DNA of 64,000 nt from Prostheceraeus crozeri (lineage: Eukaryota; Platyhelminthes; Polycladida; Euryleptidae), in NCBI GenBank assembly GCA_907163375.1, contig CAJQUW010008675.1, positions 1 to 64,000 of the forward strand, given 5' to 3'. Of the stretch, positions 1 to 10,019 are shown one piece after another; the first letter of the stretch is position 1; the number at the start of each line of letters is the position of its first letter. Both the position numbers and the translations under genes were made by a program. The notes under the pieces were generated by a model, which saw nothing but the letters and a program-made list of their open reading frames with translations, did not search any database and was not told the DNA's origin.

Positions 1-1624
1 TACGAAGGCTAGACAAGCATTCTTCTACAGCGCCGTTTACTGCAAGTTGCACACTGACCCACTGAATTAGGCCTCTTGTCGCGTCATTTATTGATATTGA
101 CATTTCATCAAATTAGTACTTAACAATCATTTTAGTACTTCTATGAATTTAACTTCGGTAATTTCAACACTCGCCCGTTTAGTATACAGATTGGTAGGTA
201 AATAGGAATATATGCTTTGCAGTGTAATTGGTGCGTGGGTCACATTTTTGGTCAAATTATTGGGTACAGTCTGGTGCACAGTGAAGTTTAAAATTTATCT
301 AAATTTATTCAACCATTGGTCCTACGTAATCGGAATGCAAATTGGCCGCTGTTTATGTTAAGCCACATCAACCACACAAACAAAACATCATTCCTACATA
401 CTACATTACGAAAGTAGGGGCCGCCAGTAAGTAACATTTTCTATCATAAAGCCACATATTAGCCTGTCGGAGCTGCGTAGAAATCGCCTGCTGACATCAT
501 AACGAAACACAATATAGCCTTATTAGTGGTTGATGCGTGCCTCACTAACGCTTTGCTTTCGGACCCACACTTCTATACGTGTTCATACTTTAGTAGTTGA
601 TTCAGTCACTTTGAAGGCGGTGAATTCACTGTAAGAACCATCACAATTATGCGTGCATATTTACGATTTGAAGAATCGCTGAAAGAGCTCATCAGTTACC
701 TCTGTATCTTAGAAAACGTTCACAACTCACGCGCCGACGTCAAAATTGAAAATGTTATATCATGTAAACCATAATAAATTTACAATATCCTGCTTGCAAA
801 ATTTCAAATTTGCAAATATTGTAAATTTGAATGTGTGATTCATGAATTAAGAGAAGACACCTTATTTTGTCTACGTATCTTTTACCTTTCAATCACTTAC
901 GAAATGATTTGTAATGCGATATCATAGAATAGTAGTGGCCTACGAAAATTAGATGGTGGCCCGCCACGAACGGAATGTCATCAGTACCGACCCGGCAGTC
1001 TTTGTAGAGTATTCTTGCCTTATAGAAATTTGTAGGCATTATACTCGTATTACGACTGTCCTCATCGCGTAGCCTACTCATAAGAGTAAAAGAATCTCCA
1101 TTTGATTACATGCGCGTGCATGTGCTCTAACAACGTAGCACATAATGCATAATCCTTTGCTAGTCGTGCCAAACGTTCTTTAATTATAAAATCTTTTGTA
1201 AGTATGAAATTATCATGCACTACTTATACGATACTGCGAGTAGTGAATTTTATCGCACCCATTATCTCCACGTAGCAAAAGCTGCTTCAAATATTAAAAG
1301 TATATTTTTCAACTAGCCAATAGCATCATTCATCAATTTCAGACGTTACATCCTTGGAATTCATATAAAAATGAGCAATCCCATTGAAACCAATTGCTTG
1401 TTATGAAATGTCCATTTACCGCTTCATTTCTTTATCTTTAGTTCAAACTAAAAATTTCAATCATAGGAATTTACATAATTATTCAAATTCAAATTTTAGA
1501 AGCTCAGAGCATAAAAAATAAAATTTGATTATTCATATTAACTAAGCTCTCTTTCCTCATGGTTGTCTGATTAAATCCAGTTTCCAAAAACACTCATAAC
1601 AACCGTTATGTTCTCTGACGTAGT
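1..1624. other. No gene seen
   Basis: This A+T-rich stretch has only short open frames, with no recognisable protein motif, tRNA or terminal repeat. A small self-complementary run of AAATTTGCAAAT type lies near 795-830. I see nothing else to annotate. Confidence 0.5.
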
Positions 1625-1627
1625 TTT

Positions 1628-1830
1628 AAACGGCGTTGTGACCTTGTGGTACAGTGTTCGCTCTGCGTGCGAAAGACCTTGGTCCAAACCTTGGTCGGGT
1701 CAAACCGAAGACCTTTAATATAGGTTCGCCTGCATTTTGCCCCCCCACTCTAGCCCGACATCTGGGCGCCTGGCCTCCAGCACCTCGGCCATGGAACAAA
1801 GGTTTCATGCCTAATGCGCTTCCGAGCAAA
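1628..1830 (+). repeat. tRNA-derived SINE
   Basis: The segment opens with a tRNA-like head. An A-box-like TGGTACAGTGTTCG lies at about 1648 and a B-box-like GGTCCAAACC at about 1680, followed by the linker GGTCGGGTCAAACCGAAGACC and a non-tRNA body rich in CCC and GGC. It is markedly more G+C-rich than its flanks. That order (A box, B box, body) is typical of tRNA SINEs, which are transcribed by RNA polymerase III and moved by a partner LINE. The B box departs from the GGTTCGAAxCC consensus, so this copy is probably dead. Open frames across it on both strands are by-products of its base composition. The 3' end is not sharply defined. Confidence 0.7.
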
Positions 1831-2741
1831 CAACAAGGTATGATTAATTATTTTCGCTACGTCCACGCCTCTACGAGATGCGGGTGATCTTGGACTACTC
1901 GATTCTTAAGTCTGATATGGCACGTCCAAAGACGTAAAACGTAATTTCCATGTAAAACTGATCACCTCTTGTTGTCAAAACTCGTGATGCCAAACCTATA
2001 GTCTTAACTGGCATGCTCGTCCTTGCTGCATGTATACATTGTTTAGTTTATATGCTCATTGAAATAAACACATGATCATGTTCATGCTTTGGTTTGGTGA
2101 ACGTGGCACCATGGCTTCCGTTTATTACTGAATTTTACTTGTTTGATTTTGATTTTCGCGATTAAAGCTCTTGCAGTCAGCATCGCCATTGAAAATCTAC
2201 CTTTCCACATCACGCAAAGGCTTCTTCCATAATTGAACGGTTTTCTGGACTTTCTAGCAGTGTTTACCGGCACCCCCGAAGTTTGATGGAGGAAAAAATC
2301 TCACTTTTGCTGTCACACATTATGTGAGACTATTTAGCCATTCTCAGTGGCAAAGATCTTTGCATGTTTTAACCCATTAAGACCCAATGTTCCAATATTA
2401 GAACACGCACATTTTTCAACAAAATAAATAAGTTTGAGAATATATTGAAATAATTTTGGCTTCAAACAGTTGACATTGATTGACATATCAATTCCTGTAG
2501 CAATTATGATGAATTTCGTCCTAGTTTATATTTTTACAGAATTTCGAAATTTTCAAAATTTTCGTTTTTCTACCATTTTGAAAACAGCTGTTTATTCAAG
2601 ATGCTACTAAAGAGAAGTGAGCATTTTTTACTAAATATGTTACTAGACGTTCAACCTAAAATCTAGGCAGCATTACTTTTTAGTAATGGTGAAAATATCA
2701 CTAAATATATGTTTTTTCTAAATGTCCAATATTGAGTCAAA

Positions 2742-3831
2742 ATGATTTCCTTTGTAGCAAAATATACAATTGATGACATCGTTGAAATTATACAAGACTG
2801 GTCTGATGATGAAGAAAATGATGTGGCTATTGTACCTCCGGACAATGACGGATTGTCGAGCAGAATATCTTGCCGAAGATGCATACTTCACAGAACCTCT
2901 GGATGTCGTTCGTGCTTTAGAGGTCCCTGTAGCGGACCAGTCACTATTGATCTCAGCGCTTGTGCTATTAACCATCGCTAGTGGGGGCGGTTCGCTTTGG
3001 CTAAAAAGTGGATGCTATGTAGCGGCGACGGAACGGCTATAAATTCAATGTATATTTGTGCAACGAACAGAATCGTCGACTTGCTAGCGATGACACTATG
3101 TTGTGCGAACCACACAGGTAGTACTTGATCTTATATCAGTTCTCAGAAGACCTGAAATAGGCATAGACTCTTTTTGCTAATCTTATCAACCGCTATGCTT
3201 TTCGCACAGACTTGAAGATGCGGGATGTTGAAGCCTCGGAGCGGCTAGAGCAACTCGGTTCTCTTTGCAAACTTCGCTATCACAGCCTCCCACGCTATGA
3301 AGACGCCCTCCCAGACGAACCTATGCGATGGTTCGGCTGGCTGTGTCCCTTTGTACCATGCACCACCCACGGTTGTGTGCTCGCCCGCAAATTTGTCGCA
3401 GCAGAATGTTGGTGAATGTCAAGCGGCGACTCAAAGGAGAGATGGCACAAATTCCATTATTTCCATGACACATATGCGGGGAATACAACAATCCACTGGC
3501 TGGAGTGATTTATTGATATACGAAGATAGGAAATATAGGAGCAGTCACAGCAAACCGTGATATTAAGCATTATCCTTCCATCGAGGTAGCCTTTTCAACG
3601 CTTGGTGCATCTCTCAGAATGTTGGGCACAAAGTCTCATTCGAACAGTTCATGAGAACGACGGCAGCTGTTTTGCTTCATCAGGCACCTTCAGGAAACAT
3701 ACTCGGTCAAGGACCAGCTTCAAAAATTCCCCAAGAGATTCGTTGCATTGGTCAACACCGGTCGGTCACAAAATTGAACCAGAGACGCTGCCGCCAACGC
3801 AAAAAGAACACACCATGCGGATGTGAGACTT
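2742..3831 (+). pseudogene. piggyBac-like transposase remnant
   Basis: The N-terminal piece (2742-2900) reads MISFVAKYTIDDIVEIIQDW and runs into an acidic stretch, as in the disordered acidic N termini of piggyBac transposases. A neighbouring frame continues with AEDAYFTEPLDVVRAL. Around 3640-3830 a frame resembling the C-terminal cysteine-rich domain appears (NQRRCRQRKKNTPCGCETF). Its continuation (CETCDIPLHVD) resumes at about 6643, on the other side of the Penelope-like insertion. The catalytic core with its three aspartates is not found between the two ends. Frame changes and the missing core make it non-functional. Its own TTAA-flanked ends show it belongs to transposon 1. Confidence 0.65.
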
Positions 3832-3989
3832 TTCACAGGCAAGTAAAGATAGTTTCTGACTCGGATCTAATTTATTGGTCGAAAATAAAAGGATTTAAAG
3901 TTACAGCGTGACGGGCCTTCGGCGTCCAGCGCCTTCTTAACGGTCGATGGTCAAATGGCGGTCTGGCAAACTCGGTTGTGAAGATTTTA

Positions 3990-5095
3990 TAAAGAAGTGG
4001 AATGATATTCCAGAAATTGTGTTTGCTTGTTGAATGTGCGGTGATCAAAGTGAGAAGGCAGACTGTAGCAAGGTAATTTCATGTCTTCTATTGATTGTTG
4101 GCCTCAAGTGATGTAATAGCTTTTGCTTCAGTTAATGTTGTGTCTCGAGTGTTTTCGTCCAGCTTCAGCAATGAAATCGGATCTGAAAATCCTCGATGCT
4201 AACCTAGATCATTAGTGTTTATTTTTATTATGCAGTCCATAGCGAGCGCTGGAATGCAGACTTTATTATCATAATTGCACGTCTATGTTCTGCGTGCCGA
4301 GTGGAGAATTTACCTATACAGTCTTTCCAATGTAAGCATTCTCCACATTTAATTACAAGTGTACCTATTAATACTACGTATTTATCACTACATTAAACTT
4401 CGGCTAAACATTTACAGCTTTGACAGCTACAAAGTATTATAGTAAATTTTTTATTTCCTTATTGTTTACGTCTGTCTACCGTATTCCATTAAATAACTGT
4501 AAACAGGTAAGTCAAACTTCTTAACTGCTTTATTAATTTTTTCTATTGCATTTAGTCGCTGATAAACTGAACTTTAAAATAACAATTATTTTGGTTCTTG
4601 ATTTTATTTCTACTCCCTATGGTTGTTCCTTTTCTTGGAAAAATTCTTGTGTAATGTAGCCATTTTTAATTACAATGTCATTAAATTCGCTCCCTTTTTC
4701 TTTTTTGCATCAACTTCATTGCTACAACACCCGATTACTTAATATCTTTTAAAGCGGTTATTAATGGAAACTACTTTAAAACATGTATTGGGCACGAAAG
4801 AGTTCCCTTCTTAAGGTTATGTTCGGAATGGCCTGGTTTTGTGGTACCCAACGCATCTTAATTGAACTTTATTATTAATTAATTTTTATTTTTATATCTA
4901 AGAAGGGTTATACCAGTCCCATTGGGTTTATGAGCTTCTATCGTAAATTTTATGCTTGAGTTTACTGCATATAAAGACATCCAGTTCTCTGGGACAGTAA
5001 GTCATCTATTATACCTCGATTGGACCAAGGATGATATCATCGATGTAATCTCATATAGAGTCGACGGAGAAAAAGCTTAATTTTTCAATAGCCAA
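3990..5095 (-). pseudogene. PLE 3' fragment, left arm
   Basis: Read on the minus strand, this arm starts near the reverse-transcriptase motif C (IDDI, about 5035-5050), passes a stretch resembling IKFTIEAHKPNG, and ends with the GIY-YIG domain and its tail near 4000-4330. It is the inverted partner of the right arm and shares its 5' truncation point. PLE proteins prime on target DNA with a GIY-YIG nuclease rather than an APE-type one. The copy is decayed. Confidence 0.65.
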
Positions 5096-5368
5096 TTAGT
5101 ATCTATATGACTCATAAGAAAATCACATGCAAATGTGGGGCAAAATGTGCGCACCATGGGTACACCTTTGATTTGGTTTATACACATTGTCCTATGTATT
5201 TTATCTATTGTATTTCAATTCTTCATTTCCACTAGATGGTAGAACAATTATATCCTAGCCTCCAAATACAATTGGGTATAGAATAATAACATAAAAAGTT
5301 TAGGAACAGTACTGGCATCTAATTGACACTTTTGGTCTTAGCATAAAAACAAATAGAACAGTTGAATA

Positions 5369-6437
5369 TTGGCTATTGAAAAATTAAGCTTTTCTCCGTC
5401 GCTCTAATTGAAGATCCATCGATGATATTCCATCCTTGGATCCAAATAGAGTATAATAATGACCTTACTGTCCCATATAACTGATGTCTTTAATGCAGTA
5501 AACCTCAAGCATAAACTCTACGATCGGAAGCTCATAACCCAATGGGACTGGTTACCCTTCTTAGATATAAAAATAAAAAAATAATTACCTAATAAAGTTC
5601 AATATGCGTGTGGTACCACATACCCCAGGCCATTACCGACATAACCTTAAGAATGAGGGACTCTTTCGTGCCAATCATGTTAAAAGTAGTTTCATTAATA
5701 ACCGCCTTAAAAGATATAAGTAATCGGTTGTAGCAATGAAGTGATGCAAAAGAAAAAGTTAGCGCAATTTAATGACATTCTAATTAAAAATGGCTACAGT
5801 AGCAAGAATTTTTCCAAGAAAAGGAACATGTAAAGCATAGGAGTAGAACTAAAATCAAGAACCAAAATAATTGTTATTTTAAAGTTCCATTTATCAGACG
5901 ATAATATGCAATAGAAAAATTAATAAAGCAGTTAAGAAGTTTGACTTACCTGTTACAGTTATTAATGAATACGGTAGACAGACGGCTAAACCAAATAAGG
6001 AAAAATAAAAATTTCTATAATACTTGTAGCTGGCAAATCTGTAAATGTTTACCTAAGTTTAAATGTATAGTGATAAATACGTAGTATATATCGGTACACT
6101 TGTAATACAACATGTGGAGAATGCTACATTGGAAAGACTGTAAGGAAATTCTCCACTCGGCACGCAGAACATAAGACGTGCCCATTATTAAAAATAAGTC
6201 TGCATCCAGCGCTCCTCTATGAGCATAATAAAAATAAACATAATGATCTTAGGTAGCATCGAGGATTTTCAGATCGATTTCATTGCTAAGCTGACGAACA
6301 CTCGAGACACAACATTCACTGAAGCAAAAGCTATTACACACTTGAGGCCAACAATCAATAGAAGACATGAATTACCTTGCTACAGTCTGCCTTCTCACTT
6401 TGATCACCTCACATTCAACAAGCAACACAATTCTTAA
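5369..6437 (+). pseudogene. PLE 3' fragment with GIY-YIG, right arm
   Basis: The clearest part is at about 6090-6180, where the plus strand reads YTCNTTCGECYIGKTVRKF and soon STRHAEH. This is the Penelope-type GIY-YIG layout: a CxxC knuckle, YIGKT, then a basic RxxEH helix. A downstream open stretch (about 6219-6437) contains FIAKLTNTRDTTFTEAKAIT, the usual C-terminal tail. Upstream, around 5410, an IDDI-like reverse-transcriptase motif is visible. It is a 5'-truncated and decayed copy. The host piggyBac gene lies immediately outside it. Confidence 0.75.
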
Positions 6438-6964
6438 TATCATTCACTTCTTTATAAATCTTCACACCGAGTTTGCAGACCGCCATTTGACCATCGACCG
6501 TTAAGAAGGCGCTGGACGCCGAAGGCCCGTCACGCTGTAACTTTAAATCCTTTTATTTTCGACCAATAAATTAGATCCGAGTCAGAAACTATCTTTACTT
6601 GCCTGTGAAATGCATCGCCTGACTCGCAAACTGGTCAACTATGGATGTGAGACTTGTGATATTCCCCTTCATGTTGATGCTTCAAAATCTTTCACCAATC
6701 CTAGTAGATTTATTTTTCTGACTTTTTGAATTGCGTTAAATAGATGTACTTGTTCAATCAATCTATTTTTAGTGTCAATCGATTTCTTGTCATGTTGACA
6801 ATATATTTTTAAATATTCGCACATGCAAACTTTAGAAAAATCCAATATTTACTGCACGAAAAGAAACGCAATGAGGATACTTACGCTAGTTTTGACGCTT
6901 ACCTTCATTACACTGAATTGACCCAATTGCTCCAAAATTGGACATTGACCTTTTGACCTCTTAA

Positions 6965-8049
6965 AATTAATTTTGTGCCGTTTCTGCTCTTCTTGTATAT
7001 TATTATGACCTTATGACTAAAAAACGACATTCGGTTCAAAAATTTATCTGCAGGAATGCTTTTCGGTTTTAATGGATTACGCTAGATTAAATGATTCCAT
7101 CTAAAATGAATTTTTGTCATCGGACAAGCATCTTTTGCAGGCAAACAGCACACAAATGAATCCATTCATAATTGTAATTAGCCCTTTTATAATAGCTAAA
7201 ATAGCTTACTAACTAATTACTTACGGTTCGTTTTCAAATTACTGACTTTTTAATCAATAGGCTAAAGGAGAGATACAGGTTCAATATTTCGATGAATCAA
7301 ATTATATTGTTCACTCGAAATTTTATAAAGTATAGAGGATAACGAGTCCAGAGTTGACTAAAGGAATAACAAGACACATGTACAATCAAACTTTATTTAA
7401 CACCTCATAAAATCATAGCTTTCAATAAAATTTGGCATTATCTTAATAAACTAACATAATAATGAAGAGTTAAAAAACACCATCCAAACTTATGTGTTAT
7501 GAGGGGCAGCGTCCATTGCCGAAGAATATTGTCAGTCGAAAGCGAAGTGTCGCCGTGTGTCGTGGCGGAGGTGTTGTTGTCCGTCTGTTCCCGGTGTTCG
7601 TTCTCGTTCATGTTCGTTCTCCTTCCTCCCAAAGTGTACATGTACACATTATATTAGTCTGTCGCGGCCGATTACAATTTGCCGCGATTGCCTTCGGGCC
7701 TCGAACCCTCAGCAATCAAAGAAGATGCCGATACTGTGACAAAAGTTTTACCACATAATCGTGAAATTGCTGATATTGCTTCTCTTGAGAGTGAAAATTG
7801 AGCGGGCAGTGTTGTTATCAAATTCGTAATGACAATGTAACTTAGAGAGCTGCGTATAGAAGTTGGACAACAGATTGTCCGCACACCAGCATCGCATGAA
7901 TTCCATCGTGATGGAGATACAGTTTTGGCAAAGTGATTATTTTGAACAGTTTTTAATCATAGAAGAACTGCTTAAAATGTCCTGATTTTTCTGTTAGAAT
8001 TCTAAAATACACCAAGATAGAATGGTCTAAAATTTACTGTAACTCTCAT
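6965..8049. other. No gene seen
   Basis: There are only short open frames. The pair of overlapping frames at 7438-7758 are mirror readings of one G+C-richer patch, with no family resemblance I trust. No repeats of note. Confidence 0.4.
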
Positions 8050-8179
8050 CGTGACGGAATTACACAAACCAATCATATAAATTTGATAACTCTACGGTAC
8101 ACTTATCGAATTGAAATCCACAATTTTGTAAACTGATCTCTATGTAATTCAATTACAAGGCAAATGTAATTCCGTCACG
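8050..8179. repeat. 130-bp MITE with 15-bp inverted repeats
   Basis: CGTGACGGAATTACA at 8050-8064 is matched exactly in inverted orientation by TGTAATTCCGTCACG at 8165-8179. The interior is A+T-rich and non-coding. Size and perfect terminal repeats fit a miniature inverted-repeat transposable element. I cannot read a certain target duplication, and no second copy is evident in the window. Confidence 0.6.
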
Positions 8180-8757
8180 TTTTCGATTTTGTCTATGAAG
8201 AAGTCTAAATCACTGTATAAAGTAGTTGATAGCGGAGTATCATAACTGCTCCTATACATAAAACAAGTTTCTTTCGAACTGCTATTGTCACAGTATACGA
8301 CGTCCACGTAGGCCTACTTAAATGTACGTGCATAAATACCTAAAATGCATAGACCTACCTCTGGGTTAATGATGCTTTTGCAGTACAATATTCTTTTTTT
8401 TCAGTTTTGATCTACGCATTCATAAAACAATCTCAGTAGAAGTCTGACATAACCTTGATGAAAGCTATAGTTACTAACTTTCCATAATTAGATCATTATT
8501 TTTATATTTTGTAAGAGTAAAATCCATCACTCTGCTCTCAATTATATGTTCCTCGATTACCCGAATTCCTCATGATCTAAGCTCATAAGCATTTTTTTCT
8601 ACAATGATTCAAATTGGTACATTTGTATTAACTTACATGTATGTCGCAGTCTCTCGCTACTTTCAATAAAATGAATTAATACCCAACACTACCTCGCTGA
8701 TGTGCATATTTGCAATAACAGGAAAAGATAAATTTATACCAAAAAGGCTATCTTCTG

Positions 8758-9005
8758 CACACCGTAAGCTGTAGAGTACGAAAGCTGGCTGATTTTGACT
8801 ACGAAACCGATGTACAAAACGAAAATAACTGAATGTACGAAAGCATGATTGTTCGTGCTCATACACTACGAAAGCGTTTGGCCTTCCTATTGGATTATAT
8901 TTATACATATACATTATCATAAACAATCGCGCTTTCGCAAATTTTTTTATTCTCATTTTGTACATCGGTTTCGTAAGTAGCTTTAGTATTACACAGTTTA
9001 CAGTG
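8758..9005. repeat. Fold-back MITE, TACACTGTAA family, copy D
   Basis: The right end reads TTTACAGTG then TA, and the degraded left end reads CACACCGTAAGCTGTAGAG. The unit is a long imperfect hairpin rich in TACGAAAGC and TGTACGAAAG motifs. It matches the better-preserved copy at 47933-48205 over almost its whole length. Six bases (TAGCTA) after its right end, the next family member begins, so both neighbours use a TA. Confidence 0.75.
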
Positions 9006-9011
9006 TAGCTA

Positions 9012-10017
9012 CACTGTAGATCGCTGGATATGAGAATTACATACAAACACATACCAAGTTTACATACAATTTGAAACCAACATTTGATACGAGATTCTGG
9101 TATATATAAAGAAATCTGGTATGTTTTTCATACAAATGGCCATTTACTTTCGTATGTGATTCGTATGTAAACGATACGAACTATGCTAACTGTGATTGGC
9201 TGTTTTACGTATTGGCTGAAATACGAATTCTTGGTATGTTTTATATACGAGACCCGATGCAAATTGGTATGTGTTTCGTATGTCTTTCGTATGAATAGCT
9301 TTATGTGATATGGGAAAAAATATGTTATACTACATACTACTTACAAATAACTTTTTTCCAGTAATACCAGTCGTGAATATTTCTTTTTGAAAGTGTGGTA
9401 TTTAACTAGATTGGATTTGTTGTGGAATTAAAGCCGCATGTCATCTTTGCAACTTGTCTTATCCAAGCATTCCACAAGACTCATAATTAGCTCATTTCCC
9501 TTGAACTAAATTGATAAACATCATTTCAATAAAACGATAACTTATTCAGCAACCATGTTGACTTATATATCTCAAACATAACTATTTTTGCGTTCATGAA
9601 TTATAATGTGTCTTTATTTTGGATTGATAATATGCTTAGTTCCAAAATTACATAATGCATAATTGTTGATGGTCAAATACTTATTGATTATTTATGAAAT
9701 GCCTCGAACCTACATGTATTAAAATCGAATTCAGTATTGTTAGTTTGACTATAAAATGTCATTATCTCACTACTTACAAAGCAGTAGTAGCATTAGTGTG
9801 ATCTTTATTGACAAAAGGCCTTAAATCAACATACTTTGGACATGATTGATGCTTTCTTTTAACATTGTGCTGGTATGGCTTCAGCATGTAAAGCATACCA
9901 CACTTGAAATAACATGCGAAAAGCATACAAATATATACCAAGATCATACAGAAATATACCAAAAAATATTTTGGTATGCATCCTCCGTATGTGATTCGTA
10001 TTGAGCGATTTACAGTG
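9012..10017. mobile_element. 1.0-kb non-autonomous element, TACACTGTAA family, copy A
   Basis: The ends are CACTGTAGATCGCT and AGCGATTTACAGTG, each flanked by TA (9010-9011, 10018-10019). The interior is non-coding and carries repeated TACGAA and GTATGTGATTCGTATG words near both ends. It aligns along its length with copy B (14086-15059) and with the split copy C (51288-51480 plus 60285-60787). Open frames inside it recur as aligned debris in copy B and are not genes. The superfamily is unassigned, though a TA target site suggests Tc1/mariner or a relative. Confidence 0.8.
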
Positions 10018-10019
10018 TA

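Larger units (their letters stand above)
3832..6642. mobile_element. Head-to-head Penelope-like element pair
   Basis: Two arms (3832-5095 and 5369-6609) are inverted copies of each other around a 273-bp centre. Each arm carries a Penelope-like element (PLE) 3' region: reverse transcriptase from about the YIDDI motif onward, then a GIY-YIG endonuclease. Their 3' ends point outward. The insert is bounded by a 13-bp direct repeat, GGATGTGAGACTT (3819-3831 and 6643-6655), and removing it restores continuity of the piggyBac C-terminal domain. A 33-nt tail with no partner at the left end (6610-6642) sits between the right arm and the target duplication. PLEs are known for inverted terminal copies and for a similar short extension on one end. 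The arms differ by many small indels, and neither codes now. Confidence 0.8.
2373..6960 (+). mobile_element. piggyBac-like transposon 1, interrupted
   Basis: The left end reads TTAA (2369-2372) followed by CCCATTAAGACCCAATGTTC. The right end ends in CATTGACCTTTTGACCTC followed by TTAA (6961-6964), an imperfect inverse of the left end. TTAA duplication is the hallmark of piggyBac, and interior reading frames match piggyBac transposase at both its N and C termini. About 2.8 kb of the span (3832-6642) is a later Penelope-like insertion, leaving roughly 1.8 kb of piggyBac. That is too little for a full transposase of 550-600 residues, so the middle of the gene has been lost. The terminal repeats are diverged, pointing to an old copy. 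Confidence 0.72.

Noticed and set aside
1625-1720. A functional tRNA gene
   Set aside because: A- and B-box-like words are present, but there is no cloverleaf I can fold and the body continues as a SINE.
8663-9052. A 129-codon minus-strand frame
   Set aside because: It runs across the D fold-back MITE and into copy A. The related copy at 47893-48216 gives a similar frame, so it is repeat sequence, not a gene.
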